Shown here in pieces: positions 9,437 to 19,108 of a stretch of DNA of 64,000 bases (the first letter of the stretch is position 1; every line of letters begins with the position of its first letter). The position numbers and the translations under genes are program-made. Origin of the DNA: Girardinichthys multiradiatus (lineage: Eukaryota > Chordata > Actinopteri > Cyprinodontiformes > Goodeidae); assembly GCF_021462225.1 (NCBI RefSeq), contig NC_061817.1:645326-709325 (forward strand), read 5' to 3'. The notes below the pieces were generated by a model that saw only the letters and a program-made list of their open reading frames with translations, was not told the DNA's origin and made no database searches.

Positions 9437-10720
9437 TCAAAATGTTTGATGAAAGGGTGCACTTAAATTATCTGATGTGGTTCCTCCTGTGTTATTCCAT
9501 CCGCCATGTTGATTCCCTCGTGAGTGTAGGTTATGTTGGGTGCCTCCAAGATTTTTGCTGAGCCTGTGTTGTCTCAGAGCTGTCATGGTGAAACTTTGAG
9601 AGTTCACATATGCCACCACACTGTGAGTTGTTAAAACATTCAGAGGGTGTCCCATCACTAAGTAAGCTGTTTTTTGAATTAATTTTGCCAACCCTGCTGC
9701 ATGTTGTATGTATTGTGGGTGGCGTTTTTCCATATCAATCATTACTGAAATGTACATCAGCACTCTCCTCTCTCCCCCTTTTTTCTGAAACAAAACTCCA
9801 TTTACTGCCAGTTTTGTTACAGAAACATCCAAATAAAATGGTTTAGTGTAGTCTGGGAGCGTAAATTCTGCCGCATTGGAGAGAAGCTGCTTTAACACAA
9901 TAAAGGCTTCTAAGTTCTGCAGAAAAAGCATTAGCTAGATCAATACATGTGTACCACTGAGGTGAAAGTTCAAGGTTGGAGAGAGTAACATAGGGATTTG
10001 GGACAGGAACAGTAGGAGTCACCAGAACTGAATTTATTGCTCTTAAATCATGTGCCATGCGGTATTTTCCAGTACCTCTTTTCTCTACAGGAAGAATGGG
10101 TGTGTTCCATGCTGAGGCTGAGGTTTCTAACACACCTGCTGTCTTCAGGCCTTCAATGGTGTCTCTGATGCCTTCCTGAGCCTGTTGTTTGTGTGGATAC
10201 TGTGGAACCCAAATAAGCGAGGGAGATGCAACCTGAATAGAAACTGGGGCGCAGGGGGTTAATCCTACATCTGTGGGCCCTTCAGCCCATAACTGATAAG
10301 ATAAGCTCTGCAAAAGAGCTGCAGCTTTGAGATGATCTGTTTTTTCTCTTCCAGGATGATGTATGAGCATCTCATGCTACAACAGAACCTCATCAGTAGC
10401 TGTACATTTATACAGTATGTGTCTGTGCTCTTAGAATACCTTAAGTTGGTGACTGAGGTGTCCTGCCAGTCCCCAGCTGCCAGAGAGCGCTTTACCACTC
10501 CTCCCAATTCCTTAGCTTGATGCTCAGGATGCAAAGAAAGAGAAACATGAGGAACAGCTTCATCTGACATTAAACACCACTCTGCTTGGTCAGGTGTTAA
10601 ATCAACTGTTGCAGCCACACCCTCAGGAGCCACATAAATATTTTTGGATGAAATAAACCATGTCCTACCTTCTACTGTTTCATTAAACAAATCTGGTACC
10701 ATTCAGTGTGACAACGGTCG
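9437..10720 (-). pseudogene. ERV pol remnant: RT N-terminal part joined to RNase H by deletion
   Basis: The frame 9843-10370 reads an RT fingers region with 'WNTPILPVEKRGTGKYRMAH' and 'CIDLANAF' (palm motif A). Just after it, near 9920-9945, the sequence passes directly into the RT/RNase H connection and an RNase H start ('FYLDVS' near 9835). The YxDD motif and the rest of the palm are missing. The part 10265-10702 upstream lies between protease and RT. Strong similarity to fish class-I ERV pol is from memory of the family. The protein cannot polymerise as it stands. Confidence 0.75.
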
Positions 10721-11049
10721 TAGAACAGAGTGACATGGGGCGGGTCAGGCGGAGAGGTGTAGGGGCAGAGACTTTGAATCCAGGGTTTCCACAGCTGATA
10801 CACAGAGAAGATGCTGCTTGGAGATGTCAGCATATGCCTCTGCAACTGGCTGTAAAAATATTGTCAATGCTGAAGCATTTGTCCACATGCCAAAAAGGAA
10901 CCATCTGGAAAAGTTACCGTTAACCCATCAGTACCACACAACACTGATGCTCCCAGCTTCACTAATAAGTCTCTGCCCAGCAAATGAACAGGTGTGCTGG
11001 GTGAACACACAAAAGGGTGAGTTACTCTTTGAGTCCCAATCTGAACAGG

Positions 11050-11200
11050 AAGAATTTATGCAGCCCCTGAGAAGCCCCTCACAGAAACAGTCTTGGTAGA
11101 GAGCAGTGGTTTAGGAGGTTGCTGTGTTATGGTGGAATAAGTAGCTCCAGTGTCCACTAAAAAAATTCAGACATTTCTCTCCCACCTTTGCAGGCAACAT
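11050..11200 (-). pseudogene. ERV aspartic protease remnant
   Basis: A minus frame reads 'FLVDTGATYSTIT', with the retroviral DTGA active site near 11143-11154, and goes on to a stop near 11058. Flanking frames to 11323 are shifted. The position between zinc knuckle and RT fits gag-pro-pol order. Confidence 0.7.
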
Positions 11201-11339
11201 GGGATCTGCTGTGCCCACGCTGCCTTGGTCCTCCTCAGGGGCGTCAGTATGGGCCGTAAGACGGGTGTCCACCCATCTGTGGAGACTGGCCCTGCTGGGG
11301 TGGTAGAGGTGCCATACCTGCATTAGGAGGGACCGTCAC

Positions 11340-12680
11340 TCCCTGCTGTTACCCCCAGGTGGGGCAGATGCGTGCCCAATGTCCAGACTGATCGCAGTTG
11401 TAGCACACATCTCCCAGTGCCCTGCTGACTCCGCCCTTTCCTCTGGGTGCTCCACACCATCTACTACCACGCTGACCACCAACATGGGCCACTGTACCTG
11501 TAATTATAAAATTAATAGGGTGGAGGAGGGGGTAACCCCCCTCCTTGGCACTGATCAGTCATAGGTGGTAACATGGACATAGGGGTGTGTGCTGCAGGAG
11601 GAACAGGTTGAGCTGCAGCTAACATTACATTTTCAGTTAAATCATTTTTCTCTTATTTAATTGGCCTCTTGCAGCTGTAATTTAAGGAGCTGATTCTGTA
11701 GCTGCTCTTTCTCCTCTTTTCTTTTTCTCTGGCTCCTGAGCTGTATGTAAATGGTGAATTAAATGTTTTTCCCACTTTGTGAAGTCTGTTCCCTGCAAAT
11801 CAGGATTATTTTTCATCTTTTGACACATGTCAACAGGAACTCCTTTTAATATGGCTTTTTAAACAGCTGTCCCATTCCTGTCCCGTCACCCTTAGGATTA
11901 ACTCCTGTGTGTCTCATCCATGTGTCCACTGCAGCACTAATGTGCTCTTTAGGATGCTGATTAGGGTCCCAATCGAATTGAGGGACTGCAACGGGGGCGG
12001 ATACTGATTTCTTATGGCTTTCTCTCGGGCTGTCATTACACGTGTCAGGGGTGTGTCATCAGGGTCCTTACTGCAATCAGCATTCTGTTCTATCTCCCTA
12101 GCCACCGAGGGACGCACAGATCGTCCCAAAATTGCTCTAAAGTCACCCAAGGCCAGTGTCATGCCTTTAGTCAATGTATCTAATTCCTGTAACAAGACAC
12201 GTCCGCATCCTGCAATAGGTGACAACTTATCCACTAATGCCTGTACATCTCCCAATGAAAAAGGGACATATTTTGTCATTCCAACTGATGAGGTCAACAA
12301 CGGACATTGAAATCTGGATGGACCGCTCTGGCTACGAGTAGTCATGGTGTGTGTTCTTCCAGAATTTGTAAACTGTTTTTCTGTCATCTGTTGAGAAGCC
12401 TTCTCATATAAATCATGCACTTTTGATTCCAATAGTGTAACCCCTCTTAAAAGTCTAAGCGTTTCTTGTGCTTCTGTCTCTCTTAGGCCCTACTTCAGCT
12501 CTTTTGCTTCAACTTTACACTTTATTCCACCAAGTCACCCTTCCTCATCAGCTTTAATCAACCAACTTTCTTTATCCTTCAGATACCTCTTATATTCTCG
12601 GTTCAACCATCTACCTAACGGTTCCCTGTCATCCATTCCTACTCCTGCTTCGACAATCAATCTCTCCTGCCATGTTGAAC
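11340..12680 (-). pseudogene. ERV gag remnant with CCHC zinc knuckle
   Basis: The longest piece is 11914-12432 (172 codons), a capsid-like segment with 'LTRVMTAREKAIRNQYPP'. Upstream, 12440-12680 encodes a matrix-like segment interrupted by stops. Downstream near 11352-11400 a C-X2-C-X4-H-X4-C knuckle is readable as 'CYNCDQSGHWARIC', separated from the capsid part by frame breaks. Gag would form the particle core and bind RNA. The leader between the primer site and this region (12681-13545) shows no convincing frame. Confidence 0.65.
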
Positions 12681-13545
12681 AACTTGTCTCTTTTTTTTTT
12701 TTTACGCTATAGCAATACAGTTTGTAATATAATCACCGCTTCTACAGTCACTCACATTCAAGTGCAGCCATTCGCAGCCACTCATTTGTATTCTCTCCTC
12801 ACTCATATGCATAGTAAATCCAGTTAGATAAATACAAAAACACAACAGGATATATAGCTTGCGCGCGCGGAGGGCCTATAACCCTTCCACACGGGACTTT
12901 TTCAATCTCTGCTGGTCCAACCGCTGTAATGCCAAACCCGGTTTGACACCTAGGAATCAACTCTCCGATGACTACCTGGAATTCCTTTTACTTAATCTTA
13001 TTATTACAGTTTCACGATTTAAGTATCTCAACTGTCTTCCCTCACCTGTCAGTTCAGGGTCTCGGGGTCCTATCCCTGGCCACTTTGAGGCGTCCTCAGT
13101 CCCTCGGGGAGGCTCTTACTAACCCCAGCCTAAATACCCCAGTCCTCATCAGGACTGAGTTTGGATTGCCAAATCCGGAACTTATTTGCTTCAACACCGT
13201 CACCATTTAAGTATCTAAGTATCTTCGGTGAAAAGTATGTTACTGCCTCAACATTCAAGTATCTCGGCTAAAATTTATCTTGTGTCAATCAACAAATATT
13301 TTTACTCAATATATCATTTCTTTACCGTAATTCATTATTTCAACCAACAAATATTTTACCCAAAACTGATCAAGACTGTAAATTTAAGAGAAAACAGATA
13401 TCTATTCCACAACACCACCTACACTATTAGCAGGCAAAAGGAGAATAAATATAGATCTCCTTACTTTTTGTTTTGGGTCGACCCTGTGGTGTTGTAGAAC
13501 GACGTCTGCCTCGTAGTCAATTAATTATCCTTTAGTTAGTGCCAA

Positions 13546-13563
13546 ATCCGAGTCATGGCACCA
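13546..13563 (-). other. ERV primer-binding site, tRNA-His type
   Basis: The 18 bases ATCCGAGTCATGGCACCA (plus strand) match the 3' end of vertebrate tRNA-His as I recall it (GTCACGG) with one mismatch. They lie two bases inside the LTR edge, exactly where a primer site should be. Confidence 0.8.
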
Positions 13564-13694
13564 ACTGTCGAGGTAGGAAAACTTTACTGGCCGTCCGTTA
13601 ACTCTTACATTACTCCTCACCTCTCATCGATTCTTTTTATTTGGCACCCCAAAGGACAATCCTCAGTCAGAGATCAGTTGTACGTTTCCACAAG

Positions 13695-13700
13695 TTTATT
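13695..13700 (-). terminator. Polyadenylation signal of the ERV LTR
   Basis: AATAAA on the minus strand, about 95 bases after the TATA box. Confidence 0.65.
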
Positions 13701-13794
13701 AAAACCAATCTGAATTCAGAGAGGAGACGCCACACTTACACTGGTACCTGGAAACATCTGTGTGTTGTCTCCTTTGGAGGTGCGCCACAATACC

Positions 13795-13802
13795 TTTATA
13801 TA
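13795..13802 (-). promoter_or_regulatory. TATA box of the ERV LTR
   Basis: TATATAAA on the minus strand within the LTR, upstream of its AATAAA signal. Confidence 0.65.
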
Positions 13803-14164
13803 CCCCTCGCTGCTATGTAGTACACATACACAATCATTCTGTCTGTGGATGTCTCCCAGCAACAGTATAACCGTTCCTCATGTCCAAATAAGGAGTGATT
13901 CTGGTTATTCTCTTCTGGCAAACTGATCCTCCCCTGTCTCCTTCACCCCCATCCTCCTTCCATTTACGATCTTCCCCTCTCTCTACCCTTTCCTCCCTTG
14001 TCATTCACCAATTTATGACCTCCATCTTCTTTCACCCCCTCCGGTAATCCCCTGTCGTTCACCAATTTATGACCTCCATCTTCACTCCCTAAGGACCTTG
14101 CACTTTCTATGCTTCACTCCCTAAGCTTGACTCCCCTATATCTGCACACAGGTTACACACATAG

Positions 14165-14375
14165 ATAGTTTATATTCTACACTACTTTGAAGAACCTAGA
14201 ATATAAGACATATTTTCAGTTGTTTCACACTTTTTTGTTCAGTATATAATTCCACATGTGTTAATTCATAGTTTTGATGCCTTCAGTGTGAAGCTACAAT
14301 ATTCATAGTCATGAAAATAAAGAAAACTCTTTGAATGAGAAGGTGTACAAACGTTTAGTCTGTACTGTATAATTT
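14165..14375. mobile_element. Tc1-derived MITE fragment
   Basis: The block with 'CATAGTTTTGATGCCTTCAGTG' style sequence and 'CATGAAAATAAAGAAAACTC' matches the right half of the MITE at 43735-44250. Only one end is present. Confidence 0.6.
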
Positions 14376-14462
14376 CAACTGTGGTTAATTATGGCCTGGC
14401 TGAAGGCAATGCCTGTTACACATTTGCATACAAGACACTAGCTATTTGCATGTCGAGTTATT

Positions 14463-16829
14463 TTACTCGTACTCGTACTCGTACTTGTACTCGTCATCTT
14501 CCGCTTATCCGGGACCGGGTCGCGGGGGCAGCAGACTCAGTAGAGACACCCAGACATCCCTCTCCTCAGACACCTCCCCAGCTCCTCTGGGGGGAGCCCA
14601 AGACGTTCCCAGGCCAGCCGAGAGCCATAGTCCCTCCAGCAAGTCCTGGGTCGTCCCCTGGGCCTCCTCCTGGTGGGATGTGCCTGGAACACCTCCTGAG
14701 GAAGGCGTCCAGGAGGCATCCGGTATAGATGCCCAAACGGACCAAACATGGCCCCTAATAAAGGGCCCCCGACACCGTACTTCTGGAGCAGCCCCCACAG
14801 GGCACCACGAGGGACACAGTCGAATGCCTTCTCCAGGTCCACAAAACACATGTGGACCAGTTGGGCAAACTCCCATGAACCCTCGAGTGCCCTGCAGAGG
14901 GTGTAGAGCTGGTCCAGTGTTCCACGGCTGGGATGAAAACCACACTGCTCCTCCTGAAGCCGAGGTTCGACTATCAGCCGGACTCTCCTCTCCAATATCC
15001 TGTCGTAGGCCTTACCAGGGAGGCTGAGGAGTGTGATCCCCCTGCAGTTGGAACACACCCTCCGGTCACCTTTCTTATGAAGGGGGACCAACACTCCGAT
15101 CTGCCAAACCAGTGTAACTGCCCCTGACCACTGTGCAATGTTGAAGATGCGTGTCAACCATGACAGCCCCACAACATCCAGAGACTTGAGGTACTCAGGG
15201 CGGATCTCATCCACCCCCGAAGCCCTGCCACTATGAAGCTTTTTAACCACCTCTGTGACTTCAGCCTGGGTGATGAAAGAGTCCAACTCTGAGTCCCCAG
15301 CCTCTGCTTCTACCAGGGAATGTGTGATGGCAGAATTAAAGAAAATCCTCGAAGTACTCCACTTCCACCACCAGATAATGTCCCCAGACAAGGTCAGCAG
15401 CTCTCCACCCCCACTCTAAACAGTGTTGGCGAAACACTTCTTCCCCCTCCTGAGGCGCCGGACAGTTTGCCAGAATCGCTTCGAGGCCAACCGGTAGTCC
15501 TTCTCCATGGCCTCATCGAACTCCTCTCAGGCCAGAGTTTTTACCTCTGGCACAGCCTGGGCCGCAGCACGCTTGGCCTCACGGTACCCGTCAGCCGCCT
15601 CAGGAGTCCCACAAGCCAACCACAGCTGATAAGACTCCTTCTTCAGCTTGACAGCATCCCTTACTGCCAGTGTCCAACACCGGGTTCCAGGATTGCCGCC
15701 TCGACAGGCACCGCAGACCTTACGGCCACAGTTACGGGCAGTAGCATCGACAATAGATGCGGAGAACATTGTCCACTCGGACTTTATGTCTCCAACATCC
15801 CCCGGAATGTGGTCAAAGCTCTTCCGGAGGTTGGAGTTGAATACATCCTTGTCCGAGGGCTCTGCCAGACATTCTCAGCAGAGCCTCACTATGCGCTTGG
15901 GCCTGCCAAGTCTGTCCGGCTTTCTCCTCTTCCAGTTCAACTTACCACCAGGTGCTGATCAGTGGACAGCTCAGCCCCTCTCTTCACCCAATGTGAAGAG
16001 AGGGGCTGACAGCACAACAACAAAGTCGATCATCGACCTCCTGCCTAGGGTGTCCTGGTGCCAAGTGCACTGATGAACACCTTTATGTTTGAAAATGGTG
16101 TTCATTATGGACAATCCGTGACTAGCACAGAAATCCAATAATGAAACACCACTCAGATTGAGATTGAGGCCATTCCTCCCAATCACGCCTCTCCAGGTGT
16201 CACTGTCGTTTCCCACGTGAGTGTTGAAGTCCCCCCGCAGAATATTGGAATCCCTGGGAGGGGCACCGTGCAGCACCCCCGACAGGGACGCCAAAAAGGC
16301 TGGGTACTCCGCACTACTGCTCGGGCCGAAATGACTGTCAGAGACCTGTCCCGAACCTGAAGACGCAGGGATGCGACCCTCTCATCCACTGGGGTAAACC
16401 CCAACACGAGACGGCTGAGCTGGGGGGCAAGAGCAAACCCACCCCAGCCCGCCGCCTCTCCCCCTCTGGAGTAGCCCAACTCCAGAGTAGAAGAGAGTCC
16501 AGCCCCTCTTGAGGAGATGGGTTCCACAGCCCACGTTGTGCGTGGAGGCGAGCCCTGACTATTTCTAGTCGATATCTCTCGACCCCCTGCACAAGCTCAG
16601 GCTCCTTCCCCCCCAGCGTGGTGACATTCCACATCCCTAGAGCCAACCTAAGCATCCAGAGATCGGGCCGCCGAGGTCTCCACCTTTGTTTGCTGCCCAC
16701 TCCTCTTTGCACCGGTCCGTCATGGTTCCCCCTGCAGGAGGTGGGCCCATTGGGGGATGGCCTTGCATCTCTCGTTCGCGCTTGGCCCGGCCGGGTCCTG
16801 CGAGTAGCAACCCGCGAGGGACAGCAAAT
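14463..16829 (-). mobile_element. RTE-clade LINE (Rex3-like) copy 2, with endonuclease, RT core deleted
   Basis: The copy is flanked by the 10-base duplication TCGAGTTATT at 14453-14462 and 16830-16839. The 3' tail is an ACTCGT hexamer repeat. Minus frames show an endonuclease start '[14 protein letters not shown]' near 16620, '[14 protein letters not shown]' near 16230, and the endonuclease end '[11 protein letters not shown]' near 16030. RT follows at 14537-15391 ('QEEQCGFHPSRGTLDQLYTL', 'CFVDLEKAFDCVPRG'). Near 14745 the frame jumps from 'GGPLLGA' to 'GHLYRMPPG', losing the FADD catalytic box and about 200 residues. Frameshifts separate the domains. Confidence 0.85.
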
Positions 16830-17529
16830 TCGAGTTATTATATTCAAATGTTTTTCAGTCACTGTTTTATCACTGTATATTATATGTAAATTGGACATGT
16901 ACATAATGTTTTTTTGTAAATGACCTACCTCCCTACTTTTATTCTTGTTCTTACTTTACACAACTCCAACACAACTGGTGTGTGACAGTGAATGTTCATA
17001 GCATCATAACAGAGACGTGTTTAAAATGCTTTCAGGAAAGATTTATGGAGTTCGAGCGCAAGAGCACAATCCGACATGGAACATCCTCTCCACAACCATT
17101 AGTGTGACAGTTTTGGTTAATAGGAATGTCACAAAACTGGAAGCTAACCCACACTTTACACCTCTTATGAAAAAAAATCATATTTACCAAAGAAAGAGAT
17201 TGGTGATCGTCACTCAAATCAGCTTTATTATTACCTTGACAAGGTAGAAAATTTTTACAGCGCAGACATGTGGTCAGGAGACCTGCTAAACCATTCTGAC
17301 TGAACAAAGTATAGGAGAACTCTCTTATAACAGGTTCAAGGTAATTCCCAAGGATAAAGGGACAAAGATAAGGCCTGTTGTAGTTCTTCCCTAGACATGT
17401 TGACAGAACTTAAATGACATAGTAGCCTCCTCCTAGACTCCAGAGCCAGCTATCCTCATAGGTCTAATAAGACACTGAATACGTGAACTCAGCTTCTTTA
17501 GTCAATCATGGCGACGCCTGTTCTAAATG

Positions 17530-17650
17530 GAACCTGTCCTGTTAAACCGCTGTATGGTCTTGGCCACTGTGCTGCAGCTCTGTTTCACGGTGTTGGCAGT
17601 CTTCTTATAGCCTAGGTCATCTTTTTGTTGAGCAGCAATTATTTTTATAC
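17530..17650 (-). mobile_element. Tc1-like transposon fragment
   Basis: The words 'TTCTTATAGCCTAGGTCATC' and 'GTTTCACGGTGTTGGCAGTC' belong to a common fish Tc1-like element read on the antisense strand. The fragment ends where Gypsy copy 1 begins. Bases 16840-17529 hold no recognisable gene. Confidence 0.45.
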
Positions 17651-17783
17651 TGTGTTTTCACAGTAAGGAAGATTAGACTCGTCGCTCCTGTTGTTCCTGA
17701 TCAATCTTTCAATAAAAACGTATTCCTTTTACAAAGTTCTCTGAGAGTCTCTGCATGTGGGTTAAGTCGGCTGTAAAAATCAT
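17651..17783 (+). mobile_element. Gypsy copy 1 truncated 5' LTR
   Basis: Only the last 133 bases of the LTR remain, including the AATAAA at 17710-17716. The 3' LTR is about 596 bases, so roughly 460 bases are missing on the left. Confidence 0.85.
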
Positions 17784-18591
17784 GACAGAACACTCAGGCC
17801 AGCCTAACCCAGCGGAGAACCTTCAGAGAACTTTAGCTGAACATAGTCAGCAAATTCATACACACAGTTCTACTCTCCAAACCCTCCTAGATAGACAGCT
17901 GCAAACAAACCAGCAGCTGGAGCATTTGGCATCACTGTTTCAAGGTGCTTGTAGTTCTGAGTCTGCCGCACCCATTGGGGGTGCTGCTGAGCCACTGGAG
18001 GCCCAACATCCACCACCTTTTCGAGATGTTTCTTCTCCTCATCCTGAGAGGTTTTCCGGAGAGATGGGTGGATGTCGTGGTTTTTTAATTCAGTGTAGGT
18101 TGGTGTTTAACCGGTCACCTCGAGCTTTTTCGCATGATGAGGGTAAGATTTCTTATGTTTTGAATTTGTTAACTGGAAGGGCACTCCGATGGGCGGAGGC
18201 AAGGTTTTCCAACTGCACTGGTTTCGGGTTGTCATATGAGGATTTCATTAAGGAATTTAAACAGACGTTTGATGTAGCTTCAGATCAGTCCTGTATTGCC
18301 CTCAAATTGTGGGCGTTGAAACAGCAGAATCGTCCTTTAGCGGACTTTTCTATCGATTTTCGTACATTAGCTGTATCCTCAGGCTGGAACGCAAGCGCGT
18401 TAAAGGTGGCGTTTTTCCAGTCTTTGAACGAGCCACCCCGAGACCGAACCTATGCAGATTGGGAGAGCTAGCTTTCCGCCTGGAGAACAACAACGACGTC
18501 GAGAGGCCAACCAGTGCTTCTATTGTGGTGCTTCCGATCATTTCATTTCCGGTTGTCCGGTTCGGCCAAAAGGGCGGGTCCGTCGGCTGTG
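17782..18591 (+). pseudogene. Gypsy copy 1 gag
   Basis: The start is ATG near 17783. The first frame (to 18471) holds an N-terminal coiled-coil-like Gln-rich part and a retrotransposon gag core with '[20 protein letters not shown]' and '[20 protein letters not shown]'. It stops at 18471, where sequence appears deleted. A second frame (about 18450-18591) reads a complete CCHC knuckle 'CFYCGASDHFISGC'. Gag would package element RNA in the cytoplasm. Confidence 0.8.
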
Positions 18592-19101
18592 ATGGGGCCA
18601 CCGACGGACCGATCCTCCAGTAGTAAGACCCCACGCTTCACGTTACCGGCTACTTTGTTTGTGAACCATCACTCTGAGGTTTTATCTGCCCTAGTTGACT
18701 CAGGTTGTGATCTGAACTTGATTGATTTTGATTTTGTTTCAAAGAAAGGGATTTCCACAGAAAGATTGACCCAGCCACGTCGGGTTTTGGCCTTGGATGG
18801 TTTATCTCTTCATGAGATCACCCATCAAACACTGCCTCTAGAGCTTGTTTTGTCTTGTAATCACCGAGAAGAGGTATCTTTTTTTGTTTTTCCCATAGCT
18901 CAGAGTACGTTAGTACTTGGTTTTCCCTGGCTCCAGCGCCATAATCCCCACATAAATTGGGCAGAATTACGGGTAGAAGCGTGGTCTGAGGGATGTCTCA
19001 ATTCATGTTTACAGTCAGCCATCTGTCCTACAACCCCTGGTGAGGAAGGTATGGAGGAGGAACTCTCAGACTTAACCAGAGTTCCCCCCCGAGTATCATG
19101 A
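18592..19101 (+). pseudogene. Gypsy copy 1 protease region of pol
   Basis: An aspartic protease active site 'LVDSGCDLNLID' lies near 18690-18730, followed by the typical 'LVLGFPWLQRHNPHINW'. The frame ends at 19101 because a run of seven C at 19084-19090 shifts it; with six the frame would run into the RT segment. Confidence 0.8.
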
Positions 19102-19108
19102 TCTTAAG

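Larger units (their letters stand above)
9437..14159 (-). mobile_element. Class-I type endogenous retrovirus, truncated, single LTR
   Basis: The order on the minus strand is LTR, tRNA-His-type primer site, gag with zinc knuckle, protease, reverse transcriptase and RNase H. The copy stops in RNase H; no integrase, env or second LTR is visible, and no match to the LTR occurs near 9.4 kb. It is an old, defective copy with several stops and an internal RT deletion. Confidence 0.8.
13566..14159 (-). mobile_element. ERV 5' LTR
   Basis: The LTR runs TG...CA for about 594 bases in minus orientation. It contains a TATATAAA box at 13795-13802 and, about 100 bases downstream, an AATAAA polyadenylation signal at 13695-13700. 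U3, R and U5 are therefore in correct order for minus transcription. The outer boundary at 14159 is inferred from the TG start; the inner one is fixed by the primer site. Confidence 0.75.

Noticed and set aside
14381..16923. Plus-strand frames up to 212 codons across the second RTE copy
   Set aside because: Antisense to recognisable endonuclease and RT domains.
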